A stretch of DNA of 32,768 nucleotides, taken from positions 1-32,768 of the forward strand of contig SLCF01000107.1 in assembly GCA_007125955.1 (NCBI GenBank). The letters are read 5' to 3'. A program made the translations under genes and the position numbers. Under the pieces are notes generated by a model, which saw only the letters and a program-made list of their open reading frames with translations, had not been told where the DNA came from and ran no database searches. Below, piece by piece: positions 14,434-22,308 of the stretch. Origin of the DNA: Bacteroidales bacterium (GTDB lineage: Bacteria; Bacteroidota; Bacteroidia; Bacteroidales; PUMT01). Position 1 is the stretch's first letter. Every line of letters starts with the position of its first letter.

Positions 14434-15501
14434 ATGAAGAGAAAAAGTAAAAACGGAAAGCACTCATTCATTAAAAGGTTGTTTGCAGTCATTGTCGTTA
14501 TAGTTTTTATAGCTGGGTTTGTATTTGCATACCAGGTGTGGAGAACCGCATTCAGTCCTAATGTCAATATTGAAGGGGCTGCTGCATCTTATTTTTATTT
14601 ACCTTCCGGTTCAGACTATGATGATCTTCTGGGGCTGTTGAACGAACAAGGTATTCTTGACAACAAGGAATCATTCAGCCGGCTTGCGGATATCAAAAAC
14701 CTTCCTTCCCATATATATCCGGGCAGGTACAGAATAGAAGACGGAATGAGCAATAACTCCCTTATCAACCTGTTAAGATCCGGCACACAAAGTCCTGTAA
14801 ACCTCGTGTTCAACCAGACACGCTCCCTTGAGGAGCTTGCATCTGTTGTATCAAGGCAAATTGAGGCGGATTCAGCCGGACTGATCAAACTGTTCAGGGA
14901 TGATTCATTAGCCCGAGAAATGGGATTTTCAACAGAAACCCTGCCGGCAATTTTCTTACCCAACACCTATGAGTTTTATTGGAACACTTCTGCTGTAAGT
15001 TTTATTGAAAGGATGAACAGGGAATATGAGAGATTCTGGAGTGAGAGAAGGGAAAATCTGAGGGAGGAGACCGGCCTGACAAGGGAGGAGGTGGTAACCC
15101 TTGCTTCAATTGTGGCAGAGGAGACAAATATGACCAATGAAATGCCGGTAATAGCAGGAGTTTATATAAACCGGCTTAACAGGGGCATGAGATTACAGGC
15201 TGACCCAACCATAAAATTCATAATTGATGATTTTGCTGTAAACAGAGTCCTTTCCGTTCACCTGAAAGTGGATTCTCCCTATAATACCTACATCTACGGA
15301 GGGTTGCCCCCGGGGCCCATAATCATACCATCCATTGATGCAATTGAAGCGGTATTGAGTTTTGAGAGGCATGACTATTTCTACTTCAGCGCAAAAGAGG
15401 ATTTCTCAGGTTACCACAGGTTTGCCAGGACATTGTCGGAACACAACAGGAATGCGAGACTTTACAGAGAGGCTCTTGATGAAAGAAGGATCTACCGGTA
15501 A
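14434..15501 (+). CDS. mltG: Endolytic murein transglycosylase MltG (YceG-like)
   Basis: Inner-membrane-anchored lytic transglycosylase that cuts nascent peptidoglycan strands and sets glycan length. Order: basic cytoplasmic N-terminus, one membrane helix (about 14-33), a LysM-like region (PSGSDYDDLLGLLNEQGIL, then YPGRYRI), and the YceG catalytic domain with LPNTYEFYW (175-183), the catalytic-Glu motif ASIVAEET (224-231), LQADPTIKF (254-262) and YNTYIYGGLPPGPI (283-296). At 355 residues it has the usual length. It converges on murB, another peptidoglycan gene, with 52 bp between the stops. A housekeeping gene, confidently identified. Confidence 0.95.
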   Translation: MKRKSKNGKHSFIKRLFAVIVVIVFIAGFVFAYQVWRTAFSPNVNIEGAAASYFYLPSGSDYDDLLGLLNEQGILDNKESFSRLADIKNLPSHIYPGRYRIEDGMSNNSLINLLRSGTQSPVNLVFNQTRSLEELASVVSRQIEADSAGLIKLFRDDSLAREMGFSTETLPAIFLPNTYEFYWNTSAVSFIERMNREYERFWSERRENLREETGLTREEVVTLASIVAEETNMTNEMPVIAGVYINRLNRGMRLQADPTIKFIIDDFAVNRVLSVHLKVDSPYNTYIYGGLPPGPIIIPSIDAIEAVLSFERHDYFYFSAKEDFSGYHRFARTLSEHNRNARLYREALDERRIYR

Positions 15502-15505
15502 ACCG

Positions 15506-15548
15506 GCCGGAGCTTGCCGGGAAAGCTATCCGGATAATGCCGGAGCTT
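15506..15548. repeat. Short direct repeats between the convergent mltG and murB ends
   Basis: GCCGGAGCTT occurs at 15506-15515 and 15539-15548, with further GCCGG and CCGGA words between. They can form several short hairpins but no stem with a T-run, so neither gene has a clear intrinsic terminator here. Confidence 0.5.
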
Positions 15549-15553
15549 AAGAG

Positions 15554-16567
15554 TTAGATGATGACAACCTCAGGTTCAAGGTCAATGCCAAACTTTTCAA
15601 GGACGGATGATCTTATTTCGGTTGCCAGATCAAATATTTCATTTCCTCCGGCACCCCCGTAGTTAACAAGCACCAATGCCTGTTTTGAGTGCACTCCGGC
15701 ATCACCTTTACGTTTACCTTTCCATCCGCATTTTTCTATCAGCCAGCCGGCCGGAATTTTTGAAGTTCCGTTTTTCAGCGGATATACGGGCATATTGCTG
15801 AAAGATTCTTTTAATTTTCTGACAAACGGATCGGGAACAACAGGATTCTTAAAAAAACTACCCGCATTTCCAAGATCAGAGGGTTCAGGAAGTTTAGATC
15901 TGCGAATAGAAATAACCGCTTTACGAATATTTTCCAGGTCGATTTTTCCAAGTTTTTCCGTTTCCTCTTTCAGGTTGCCGTAGGATGTATTTAAAAAAGG
16001 TATTTTGGATAGCCGGAAAACAACGCTGGTGATAATAACCTTGTTCTTCAGATCTCTTTTGAATATGCTGTCTCTGTAGCCAAACCTGCATTCACTCCTG
16101 CCGGCATGTTTTGATTCAAGTGATTCAAGATCAATGAAATTGACCTTTTCAATAACATTCCCGGCTTCAGCGCCGTAAGCTCCTATATTCTGTATGGGTG
16201 CCGAACCAGTTGAACCAGGTATATATGAAAGGTTTTCGACTCCACCCAGCCCCATGGAAACGCACCATTGCACAAAATCGTCCCAGTCTTCTCCTGCTCC
16301 TGCTTCTACAACAGCTGTTTGGTTGTACTCCTCAACAATTTCTATTCCTTTAATATCCGGCTGAAATACCACACCTTCAAAATCTCCTGTAAAAAGTATG
16401 TTGCTTCCTTTTCCCAGTATAAGGAAATCGTGCTTTTTGAGGTAACCGCCGGAAAGAAAACCGGTCAGGTCTTTCATGTTTCGGGCACGTGCAAATAACC
16501 TGGCGGAAATATCCAGTCCGAAAGTGTTCAGATTTTTCAGAGAATAGTTTTTCTTTATTTCAAGCAT
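15554..16567 (-). CDS. murB: UDP-N-acetylenolpyruvoylglucosamine reductase
   Basis: Cytoplasmic FAD enzyme that reduces the enolpyruvyl group to make UDP-MurNAc, the second committed step of peptidoglycan synthesis. FAD-binding segments are LGKGSNIL (51-58) and YIPGSTGSAPIQNIGAYG (115-132). RFGYRDSIFK (161-170) and the loop with it place it in the type I (E. coli-like) group. The proton-donor Ser237 is in GNAGSFFKNP (233-242), and the C-terminal Glu is in LEPEV. Length 337 is normal. It has its own -7 box about 90 bp upstream and is convergent with mltG. Confidence 0.96.
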   Translation of the reverse strand: MLEIKKNYSLKNLNTFGLDISARLFARARNMKDLTGFLSGGYLKKHDFLILGKGSNILFTGDFEGVVFQPDIKGIEIVEEYNQTAVVEAGAGEDWDDFVQWCVSMGLGGVENLSYIPGSTGSAPIQNIGAYGAEAGNVIEKVNFIDLESLESKHAGRSECRFGYRDSIFKRDLKNKVIITSVVFRLSKIPFLNTSYGNLKEETEKLGKIDLENIRKAVISIRRSKLPEPSDLGNAGSFFKNPVVPDPFVRKLKESFSNMPVYPLKNGTSKIPAGWLIEKCGWKGKRKGDAGVHSKQALVLVNYGGAGGNEIFDLATEIRSSVLEKFGIDLEPEVVII

Positions 16568-16654
16568 TGTGGATTATTTTGATAATAAATAGATCCAGGG
16601 GGAACCTTTTTCAGGATACCTGTAATTATTGACTGCTACAGGCCGTTGCTTCCG

Positions 16655-16662
16655 CAAATATA
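16655..16662 (-). promoter_or_regulatory. -7 box of murB
   Basis: Minus-strand TATATTTG followed by GC, identical to the asnA-leader box, 88 bp before the murB start. The -33 region is T-rich without a clear TTTG. Confidence 0.55.
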
Positions 16663-16739
16663 AATCATTTTACTTTAAAAAAGACGCGTCCTTCAGTGCG
16701 GTCATCTTCAGGCGGGACTTTCCCTTAGGGCAAGTTTAA

Positions 16740-16814
16740 TTATTTGTTTCCTTTACGAAGCCTTGCCGCTGCTGAAGCACCTTCTCTGTTAACCGGAAAT
16801 CGAGATGCAGCCAT
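16740..16814 (-). CDS. Possible 24-residue small protein
   Basis: ATG at 16814, TAA at 16740. The peptide starts MAASRFPVNREGASAAA and ends in a basic RLRKGNK tail. Codon choice looks like that of real genes, and a weak bulged stem followed by six T (minus strand, about 16677-16703) lies downstream. I cannot name a family. It could equally be chance in a 377-bp gap. Confidence 0.3.
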   Translation of the reverse strand: MAASRFPVNREGASAAARLRKGNK

Positions 16815-16944
16815 CTTTTTACTTTGAAAATAATATATTTTTTTATAATATGCAGTCCTTTAAGACGGTCGAATGTGCATCATGGAGTTAATTTTTCCGG
16901 ATAAAAACACCTATAATTCAAACTAATACCAGGGAGACCAAATT

Positions 16945-18633
16945 ATGCGAACCGAAAGATCATCTGTTATTCTGCTGATATCCTTTATTATTGGCGGATT
17001 TATATCCTGTACCCCGGTGGAGTATGCCGATGTTATTTATACCAACGGCAATATATACACCATGGATGAGGATAATCCATCTGCTTCGGCTATTGCAGTA
17101 AAGGGAGACAAATTCCTTTATGTCGGGGAAGGTGAAGAGATATTTGAATTTGCAAACGACCGTACGGTTGTTATAGACCTTGAAGGGAAAACAGTCCTTC
17201 CGGGTCTTACAGAAAGCCATATCCATTTCAACAGCGTGGGTGTAAATATTCTTACCGCACCCCTTAATGTTTACTGGCAGCCTTTGGATGAAATGCTTGA
17301 AACTATTGGGAATGCAGTGACAGATGCTGAACCGGGAGAGTGGATAGTGGCAAGAGGTTATAACGATGCTATATGGGATGTAGTTGCTCACAGGAGCCTG
17401 CTTGACAGGGTGAGTCCGGACAATCCCGTCAGCCTCCGCCGCTATTGCGGTCATGCCACATTTGTCAATTCAAAAGCGCTTGAAATAGCAGGAATAACCG
17501 ATGAAACAACTGATCCCGATGCCGGGACCATAGTCCGTGATGAACAGGGTATTGCAACAGGGGTGCTGGTTTCGGCAGCAGGCAGACTTGTAACAAGGCA
17601 TATTCCTCCACCTCCGGAGCTTACTGAAGAAGAGAAGATGAATGCACTGGCATTAGGAAGCGAAGCTGTTTTATCTGCCGGACTTACTACAGTGCATGAT
17701 GCCACAGGCACAGGTTATGATGAGATCAACAGGAGGAAAGAAGCCTATGACAAAGGATTGTTGCAGGTCAGGATAATGGATGCAATAAGCTACAATACTG
17801 CAATGGATATGGGAGGTCCTCTTATCGGACTTTTCGATTACAGGTATAATGTTCGCTGGGTTAAAATGTTTGTTGACGGGTCGCTCGGAGGCCGGGGAGC
17901 AGCTATGCTGGAAGGGTACAGCGATATGCCCGGTGAAACCGGTGCCCTGAGGGCGCTGGGTCAGAATGAGGACGAATATGCAGATCGGGTTGCAAATCTC
18001 CTTGAGATAGGGTTCATTACCAGGACGCACTCTATTGGTGACAGGGGTAACCGTGTTACTCTCAATGCCTTTGAAAGGGCAATGGAAATGACAGGCATAA
18101 TGGGTGATGATGCAAGACTTGTTGTTGAGCATGCCCAGGTACTCCATCCTGATGATGTTGAGAGATTTGGCAGTTCAGGCATTATTGCTTCAATGCAGCC
18201 CGTGCATGCTACCGAGGACATGCTTTTTGTAGAAGATCGTATTGGCGAGGAGAGGGCAAAATATGCATATGCCTGGAGGAGCCTTATTGACAGCGGTGCA
18301 ATAATTTCAGGAGGATCCGATTACGGGGTTTCACCCTACAACCCTTTTTACGGATTGCATGCAGCAGTAACCCGGCAGGACAGGGAAAACAATCCTCCCG
18401 GGGGATGGTTCCCTGAACAAAGAATGACAAGGGAGGAAGCTCTTAAAGCATACACTGTCTGGCCTGCATTTCTGGAATTCTCGGAAGATATAAAGGGCAC
18501 TATAACAAAAGGGAAGCTTGCTGATTTTATAGTGATTGACAGAGACTATTTCATGATACCCGTGGAGGCAATTCACGAAATTGAAGTACTGAAAACGGTT
18601 TTGGGCGGTGAGGCGCTTTACGTTGCTGATTAA
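16945..18633 (+). CDS. Amidohydrolase family 3 lipoprotein (YtcJ-like)
   Basis: Metal-dependent hydrolase of the amidohydrolase superfamily, subgroup related to YtcJ and N-substituted formamide deformylase. The metal motif HIH is at 92-94 (ESHIHFNS). Further on come VKMFVDGSLGGRGA, HSIGDRGN, VEHAQVLHPDD, GSDYGVSPYNPFYGLHAAVTR and the C-terminal GTITKGKLADFIVIDRD typical of this group. The N-terminal signal ends in GFISC (Cys22), so it is an envelope lipoprotein, unlike many cytoplasmic relatives. Length 562 is usual. The C69 dipeptidase follows 76 bp later on the same strand, suggesting an operon that breaks down amides or peptides outside the cytoplasm. Substrate not determinable. Confidence 0.85.
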   Translation: MRTERSSVILLISFIIGGFISCTPVEYADVIYTNGNIYTMDEDNPSASAIAVKGDKFLYVGEGEEIFEFANDRTVVIDLEGKTVLPGLTESHIHFNSVGVNILTAPLNVYWQPLDEMLETIGNAVTDAEPGEWIVARGYNDAIWDVVAHRSLLDRVSPDNPVSLRRYCGHATFVNSKALEIAGITDETTDPDAGTIVRDEQGIATGVLVSAAGRLVTRHIPPPPELTEEEKMNALALGSEAVLSAGLTTVHDATGTGYDEINRRKEAYDKGLLQVRIMDAISYNTAMDMGGPLIGLFDYRYNVRWVKMFVDGSLGGRGAAMLEGYSDMPGETGALRALGQNEDEYADRVANLLEIGFITRTHSIGDRGNRVTLNAFERAMEMTGIMGDDARLVVEHAQVLHPDDVERFGSSGIIASMQPVHATEDMLFVEDRIGEERAKYAYAWRSLIDSGAIISGGSDYGVSPYNPFYGLHAAVTRQDRENNPPGGWFPEQRMTREEALKAYTVWPAFLEFSEDIKGTITKGKLADFIVIDRDYFMIPVEAIHEIEVLKTVLGGEALYVAD

Positions 18634-18709
18634 TTTATAAGATAGCCGCCAAAACGGACTTCTTTTAATACACTAAATGAATGATTATTAATTAAATTTT
18701 AAGGACAAG

Positions 18710-20272
18710 ATGAAGATAAAAAAGTTTTTGACAGTTTTTACAATTTCAATGCTGATTAAAATAGTGGCAGTATCCTCAGTTTATGCCTGTTTTGCGGTAA
18801 TAATCGGCAGGGATGCATCAACTGACGGATCTGTACTGTTCGGCCACCTGGAACAGAACGGAGGGATAAGGAATTTCAGCTACAGACACGTTCCCCGCAT
18901 GCATCATGAACCGGGCAGTGTTGTCCAGCTTCGCAGGGGAGGCACAATGCCTCAGCCTGAAATGACCTATGCATATTTCTGGGGTGGAAATACAGGTGTT
19001 GAATTTGGTGACGGTTATTTCAATGAATGGGGAGTTGCAGTAGCATCCGATGCCTGTGGAACGAGAGAGGATTCCTATGATGAGCTGGTTGCAAGGGGAG
19101 ACATTACTGACGGCGGAATAGGTTACAAGCTGAGACGAATAATTGCTCAAAGGGCAACGACTGCAAGGGAGGGTGTTGAAATTGCAACCGAGGCTCTTGA
19201 TCATTTCGGCTATGCCCATTCGGGAAGGACATACATAATTGCCGATGCAGACGAGGCATGGATATTGGCAGTGGCTGCAGGCAAGAGATGGCTGGCTCAG
19301 AGGGTTCCGGACGATGCCATAGTTCTGTTGCCGAATGTTCACATACTTGGCTCGGAAGTTGACCTGAACGATACCGAAAATGTGAAGATGTCAGATGGTC
19401 TTGTTGAGTATGCAATTTCAAGAGGCTGGTACGATCCTTCAAGCGGAGAACCTTTCAGTTTCAGGGAGGCATTCAACAGGCCCGCCCGCAGTGGTTCATT
19501 TATGGCCGAACAGGGTGCGGATCCGAGGCAATGGTTCAGTCAGTCGCTTGTTCTGGGTGAACTTATAGACCTTCCTGTTGAGGAGCCTTTACCTTATGCA
19601 CTTAAGGTTGACAGGAAATTTTCAGTAACTGATGTTGCCAATATTATAAGGAGTCACGGGCATGTTGAAGGGCAGGAACCTGACATGGACATGGGGCATA
19701 AAATTGGAATGCCGGATCGCGGCACACCTCATGGTGGTGCCGGAGGTACAGGCAATATATGCAGCGGAAGGATACAGGAGTTGGTGGTTTACCAGCTCAG
19801 AAACTGGATGCCGGCTGAAATCGGTTCGGTAGCATGGCGAACTTCCTCAGCTCCCTGTGGTTCAGCACTTGTTCCTGTTTATGCAGGAGTGACAGAAATT
19901 CCCAAAGCTTACTACAAGCATCAATACGATGTTGAAGAGATGCTTGACATAGAGTTTCATTTTGATCCGCCAAGGGGCTTTTTCGATCATGATCCTGAGA
20001 ATGCATTTGATGTCTTCACTGCACTGGAAAACCTGATAGATCTGAATTATTCCAGGAATGTTGAAATGGCAAGAGAAGTGTGGGAACCGTTTGAAGAAGA
20101 GCAGTTCAGGCTTCAGCCGGCCATCGAAAAAGTTGCACTTGAGCTTATGGAGGAAGATGAAGAGCTGGCCCTCAGTTTCCTTACAGATTATACCGCAAAC
20201 CGCAAGATTAAAGCACTGGAACTTGCCAAAGAGATGGTTAACAGGCTTAAAACCATACATTGGGATAATTAG
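18710..20272 (+). CDS. C69 family dipeptidase, exported Ntn hydrolase
   Basis: Peptidase of the PepD/C69 group, an N-terminal-nucleophile hydrolase cleaving dipeptides or small amides. The nucleophile is Cys27, which follows a signal peptide ending VSSVYA; cleavage after Ala26 would make Cys27 the mature N-terminus and so both export and activate the enzyme. CFAVIIGRDASTDGSVL, YFNEWGVAVASDAC, AHSGRTYIIADADEAW and AWRTSSAPCGSALVPVYAG are family segments. 520 residues is typical. Second gene after the amidohydrolase lipoprotein, 76 bp gap. A long hairpin lies 64 bp after the stop. Confidence 0.88.
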   Translation: MKIKKFLTVFTISMLIKIVAVSSVYACFAVIIGRDASTDGSVLFGHLEQNGGIRNFSYRHVPRMHHEPGSVVQLRRGGTMPQPEMTYAYFWGGNTGVEFGDGYFNEWGVAVASDACGTREDSYDELVARGDITDGGIGYKLRRIIAQRATTAREGVEIATEALDHFGYAHSGRTYIIADADEAWILAVAAGKRWLAQRVPDDAIVLLPNVHILGSEVDLNDTENVKMSDGLVEYAISRGWYDPSSGEPFSFREAFNRPARSGSFMAEQGADPRQWFSQSLVLGELIDLPVEEPLPYALKVDRKFSVTDVANIIRSHGHVEGQEPDMDMGHKIGMPDRGTPHGGAGGTGNICSGRIQELVVYQLRNWMPAEIGSVAWRTSSAPCGSALVPVYAGVTEIPKAYYKHQYDVEEMLDIEFHFDPPRGFFDHDPENAFDVFTALENLIDLNYSRNVEMAREVWEPFEEEQFRLQPAIEKVALELMEEDEELALSFLTDYTANRKIKALELAKEMVNRLKTIHWDN

Positions 20273-20335
20273 CATTTTTTCCGGGAGATATTTTTCCGGA
20301 AACGGTATATACTCGTAACTTTATAAAGACATCTG

Positions 20336-20371
20336 ATAATGAAAGGGGGCTTTTCGGCTCCCTTTCATTAT
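20336..20371. terminator. Long hairpin after the C69 dipeptidase
   Basis: Stem of 15 pairs (one G-U), ATAATGAAAGGGGGC with GCTCCCTTTCATTAT, and a 6-nt TTTTCG loop. Only two T follow on the plus strand. A second 7-bp hairpin (ATTCCGG/CCGGAAT, 20370-20393) overlaps its foot. Probably the transcription end of the 16945-20272 operon, though the T-run is missing. Confidence 0.55.
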
Positions 20372-20456
20372 TCCGGGGGCTCTTTACCGGAATAAATGTT
20401 CAGTCCCGATCGTTTTAAATAATCAAATGAAAGGTGTTGTTTAGAAATGTTTTTTA

Positions 20457-20464
20457 TAAATTTG
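20457..20464 (+). promoter_or_regulatory. -7 box of tRNA-Arg
   Basis: TAAATTTG followed by C matches TAnnTTTG and ends 14 bp before the tRNA. A TTG at 20437-20439 could serve as the -33 element, at slightly short spacing. Confidence 0.6.
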
Positions 20465-20478
20465 CAGCCTGAAATCAC

Positions 20479-20552
20479 GGTTCCGTAGCTCAGTTGGATA
20501 GAGCAACAGCCTTCTAAGCTGTGGGTCCCAGGTTCGAATCCTGGCGGAATCA
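20479..20552 (+). tRNA. tRNA-Arg, anticodon TCT
   Basis: A complete cloverleaf of 74 nt. The acceptor GGTTCCG pairs with CGGAATC (one G-T). The D arm is GCTC/GAGC. The anticodon stem ACAGC/GCTGT encloses the loop CTTCTAA, giving anticodon TCT, which reads AGA/AGG. The T arm is CCAGG-TTCGAAT-CCTGG and the discriminator is A. CCA is not encoded. It has its own promoter and a terminator right behind it. Confidence 0.97.
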
Positions 20553-20557
20553 CTGAA
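20537..20557 (+). repeat. tRNA-Arg 3' end, left copy of a 21-bp direct repeat
   Basis: The last 16 bp of the tRNA plus 5 bp beyond recur exactly at 20670-20690. This is the usual position and size of an attachment-site core used by tRNA-targeting integrases. Confidence 0.7.
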
Positions 20558-20586
20558 CGGGAGTTGCAATGCAGTTCCCGTTTTTT
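20556..20586 (+). terminator. Terminator of tRNA-Arg
   Basis: AACGGGA/TCCCGTT stem, extended after mismatches by TGC/GCA, followed by a T-run to 20586. It starts 4 bp after the tRNA. Confidence 0.85.
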
Positions 20587-20669
20587 CATTAAAGCGCAGA
20601 TGATTAAATAATTACTTTGGAAAGCCAGGATCATGAGGGGGTCGTGATTGTGGCCCTGCGGGGGCGAGT

Positions 20670-20690
20670 AATCCTGGCGGAATCACTGAA
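20670..20690 (+). repeat. Right copy of the tRNA-Arg 3'-end repeat
   Basis: An exact 21-bp copy of the tRNA 3' end, without the rest of the tRNA. It ends 10 bp before the stop of the amidase gene. An 8-bp inverted match, GCCAGGAT (20624-20631), faces ATCCTGGC inside this copy. Confidence 0.7.
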
Positions 20691-20699
20691 TTTCCCAAA

Positions 20700-22241
20700 T
20701 CACCTGGTTTCAGGTGGCGGCTTTCTGTGCATTGTTCCCTGCTCATATGCAAAGGCAATTTCAATCAACGTTCCTTCATCAAATATCCTTCCAAGGAACT
20801 GTATGCCTGCCGGGAGGTTTCCACCGGTATAACCCATGGGAACGGTAAAGGCGGGCTGACCGGTATGGGGAGCTATCACCTGGTTATTATCACCACTGTA
20901 TTCTTCACTGAAGGCCTCAATCCTGGCCGGTTTACTGTTCCATGAGGGATAGATAAGTGCGTCTAGCTCCAATGAATCCATTACATTTTCAATTGCCCTG
21001 CGGAAGGCTATTCTTTTTGTATCCGTAAATGCATCGAGGCATTCTGTGTCATCGTCGCCACGCCTGCCTTCATATTCTGCAAACTGTTTAAGCCTGGCAG
21101 AGGCAAATTCTGATTTCGACCCTATACTGATTATATCTTCAATGGTTTTCAGAGTGTCGTTCTTAACATATTCTGCAAGAAATGCCTCCAGATCCTCCCT
21201 GAACATTGAGCACCACTGGTTACGGCGCAGTTCATCAAATCCGTTTACATAAACCGAATCAATTACTTTTGCCCCCATCGATTCTATATCTTTAACAGCA
21301 CGATCGAATAAGCCTTTAATCTCAGGGTCGGGTTCATCATAGGTAAGATCAGCAAGTACGCCGATTCTTTTACCCTGCAGTCCGTCCTTATCCAGGAATT
21401 GCAGGTAATCACCGGGCATTTTACCTTTTGAATATTCGGTTATCGGATCCTCCGGATCGTATCCGGCTATAATGTTCAGCACCCTGGTGGCATCTTCAAC
21501 TGTCCGGCACATAGGGCCCACTACATCATTACGCAGGTAAAGAGGGACAATAGCCGACCTGCTTACCAGTCCCATTGTTGTCCTGAAACCGACAAGTGCA
21601 CAGTGTGATGAAGGCCCCCTGATTGAATTGCCGGTATCGGTACCCAGTCCCACCGTGCTGAAGTTGGAGGCTACCGAGGCGGCTGTCCCTCCGCTGGAAC
21701 CGGCTGGGACGTATTCTGTATTATAGGGGTTACGGGTGGTACCTGCAGTTGAACTCTCGGTATGCATAGGACTGAAGGCCCACTCGGCCATATTAGATTT
21801 TGCTATGAAGATTGCACCCGCCTCAACAAGTTTACGTATTATGAATGCATCCTTTTCCGGTATGAAATCTGTCAGTGCCAGTGAACCTCCCGTTGTGGGC
21901 ATTCCGGCGGTGTTAATATTGTCTTTTACGATTAAAGGGATACCGTGCAACGGTTTCAAAACACCCGTTTCCTCGTATTCCCTGTCGAGTTCCATGGCCC
22001 TGTTTACAGCATCCGGGTTAATGGTTGTCAGAGAGTTGATGTTCTTGTCAAAGTTCCGGATTCTATAGAGATAAGCTTCAACAAGCTGACGGCTGTTATA
22101 ATCTCCGGCTTCATAAGCCCTGTGAATTTCTAATACAGTCAGCTCATTCAGGTCAATATTGTTTCCTGGCGAGGGAGACTGGCAGGCAGGGATAGTAAAC
22201 ATAGCTGTTAATGCAATCGACGAAAATATTATGGTTTTCAT
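20700..22241 (-). CDS. Amidase signature family protein, lipoprotein
   Basis: Serine amidase hydrolysing a carboxamide to acid and ammonia. The Ser-cisSer-Lys triad is visible: Lys106 in IVKDNIN, the cis-Ser in GSSGG (181-185), and nucleophile Ser206 in GTDTGNSIRGP, where most relatives have GGSIR. The Asn in GNS is a small departure from the consensus. The signal ends in IPAC (Cys20), so it is an envelope lipoprotein and not the cytoplasmic GatA subunit. 513 residues is normal for exported amidases of this phylum. The S9 peptidase gene lies 67 bp upstream on the same strand, with a strong hairpin between. Substrate unknown. Confidence 0.88.
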   Translation of the reverse strand: MKTIIFSSIALTAMFTIPACQSPSPGNNIDLNELTVLEIHRAYEAGDYNSRQLVEAYLYRIRNFDKNINSLTTINPDAVNRAMELDREYEETGVLKPLHGIPLIVKDNINTAGMPTTGGSLALTDFIPEKDAFIIRKLVEAGAIFIAKSNMAEWAFSPMHTESSTAGTTRNPYNTEYVPAGSSGGTAASVASNFSTVGLGTDTGNSIRGPSSHCALVGFRTTMGLVSRSAIVPLYLRNDVVGPMCRTVEDATRVLNIIAGYDPEDPITEYSKGKMPGDYLQFLDKDGLQGKRIGVLADLTYDEPDPEIKGLFDRAVKDIESMGAKVIDSVYVNGFDELRRNQWCSMFREDLEAFLAEYVKNDTLKTIEDIISIGSKSEFASARLKQFAEYEGRRGDDDTECLDAFTDTKRIAFRRAIENVMDSLELDALIYPSWNSKPARIEAFSEEYSGDNNQVIAPHTGQPAFTVPMGYTGGNLPAGIQFLGRIFDEGTLIEIAFAYEQGTMHRKPPPETR

Positions 22242-22272
22242 AGCATGGTTGATTAAAGATTAAAGATAACAT

Positions 22273-22298
22273 CCCCCCGGAGGCATTTCTCCGGGGGG
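22273..22298 (-). terminator. GC-rich perfect hairpin between the S9 peptidase and amidase
   Basis: A 10-bp perfect stem, CCCCCCGGAG/CTCCGGGGGG, with a 6-nt loop, 11 bp after the stop at 22309. The T-run that would complete an intrinsic terminator is interrupted. It may end or partly attenuate the S9 transcript before the amidase. Confidence 0.5.
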
Positions 22299-22308
22299 TA
22301 AAAGCAGA

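Larger units (their letters stand above)
16568..16944. other. Divergent intergenic region, murB to amidohydrolase (377 bp)
   Basis: Contains the murB promoter near 16655-16662 and a possible 24-codon minus-strand ORF. Otherwise it is AT-rich with no further clear gene. The plus-strand gene at 16945 has a fair GGGAG ribosome binding site, but I see no convincing -7 box for it. Confidence 0.6.

Noticed and set aside
17671-18147. Minus-strand ORF of 158 codons inside the amidohydrolase gene
   Set aside because: Antisense shadow of a firmly identified gene, with no ribosome site or family signature.
20558-20669. A second, degenerate tRNA gene
   Set aside because: Only the 3' end is repeated; no anticodon or D arm can be drawn.
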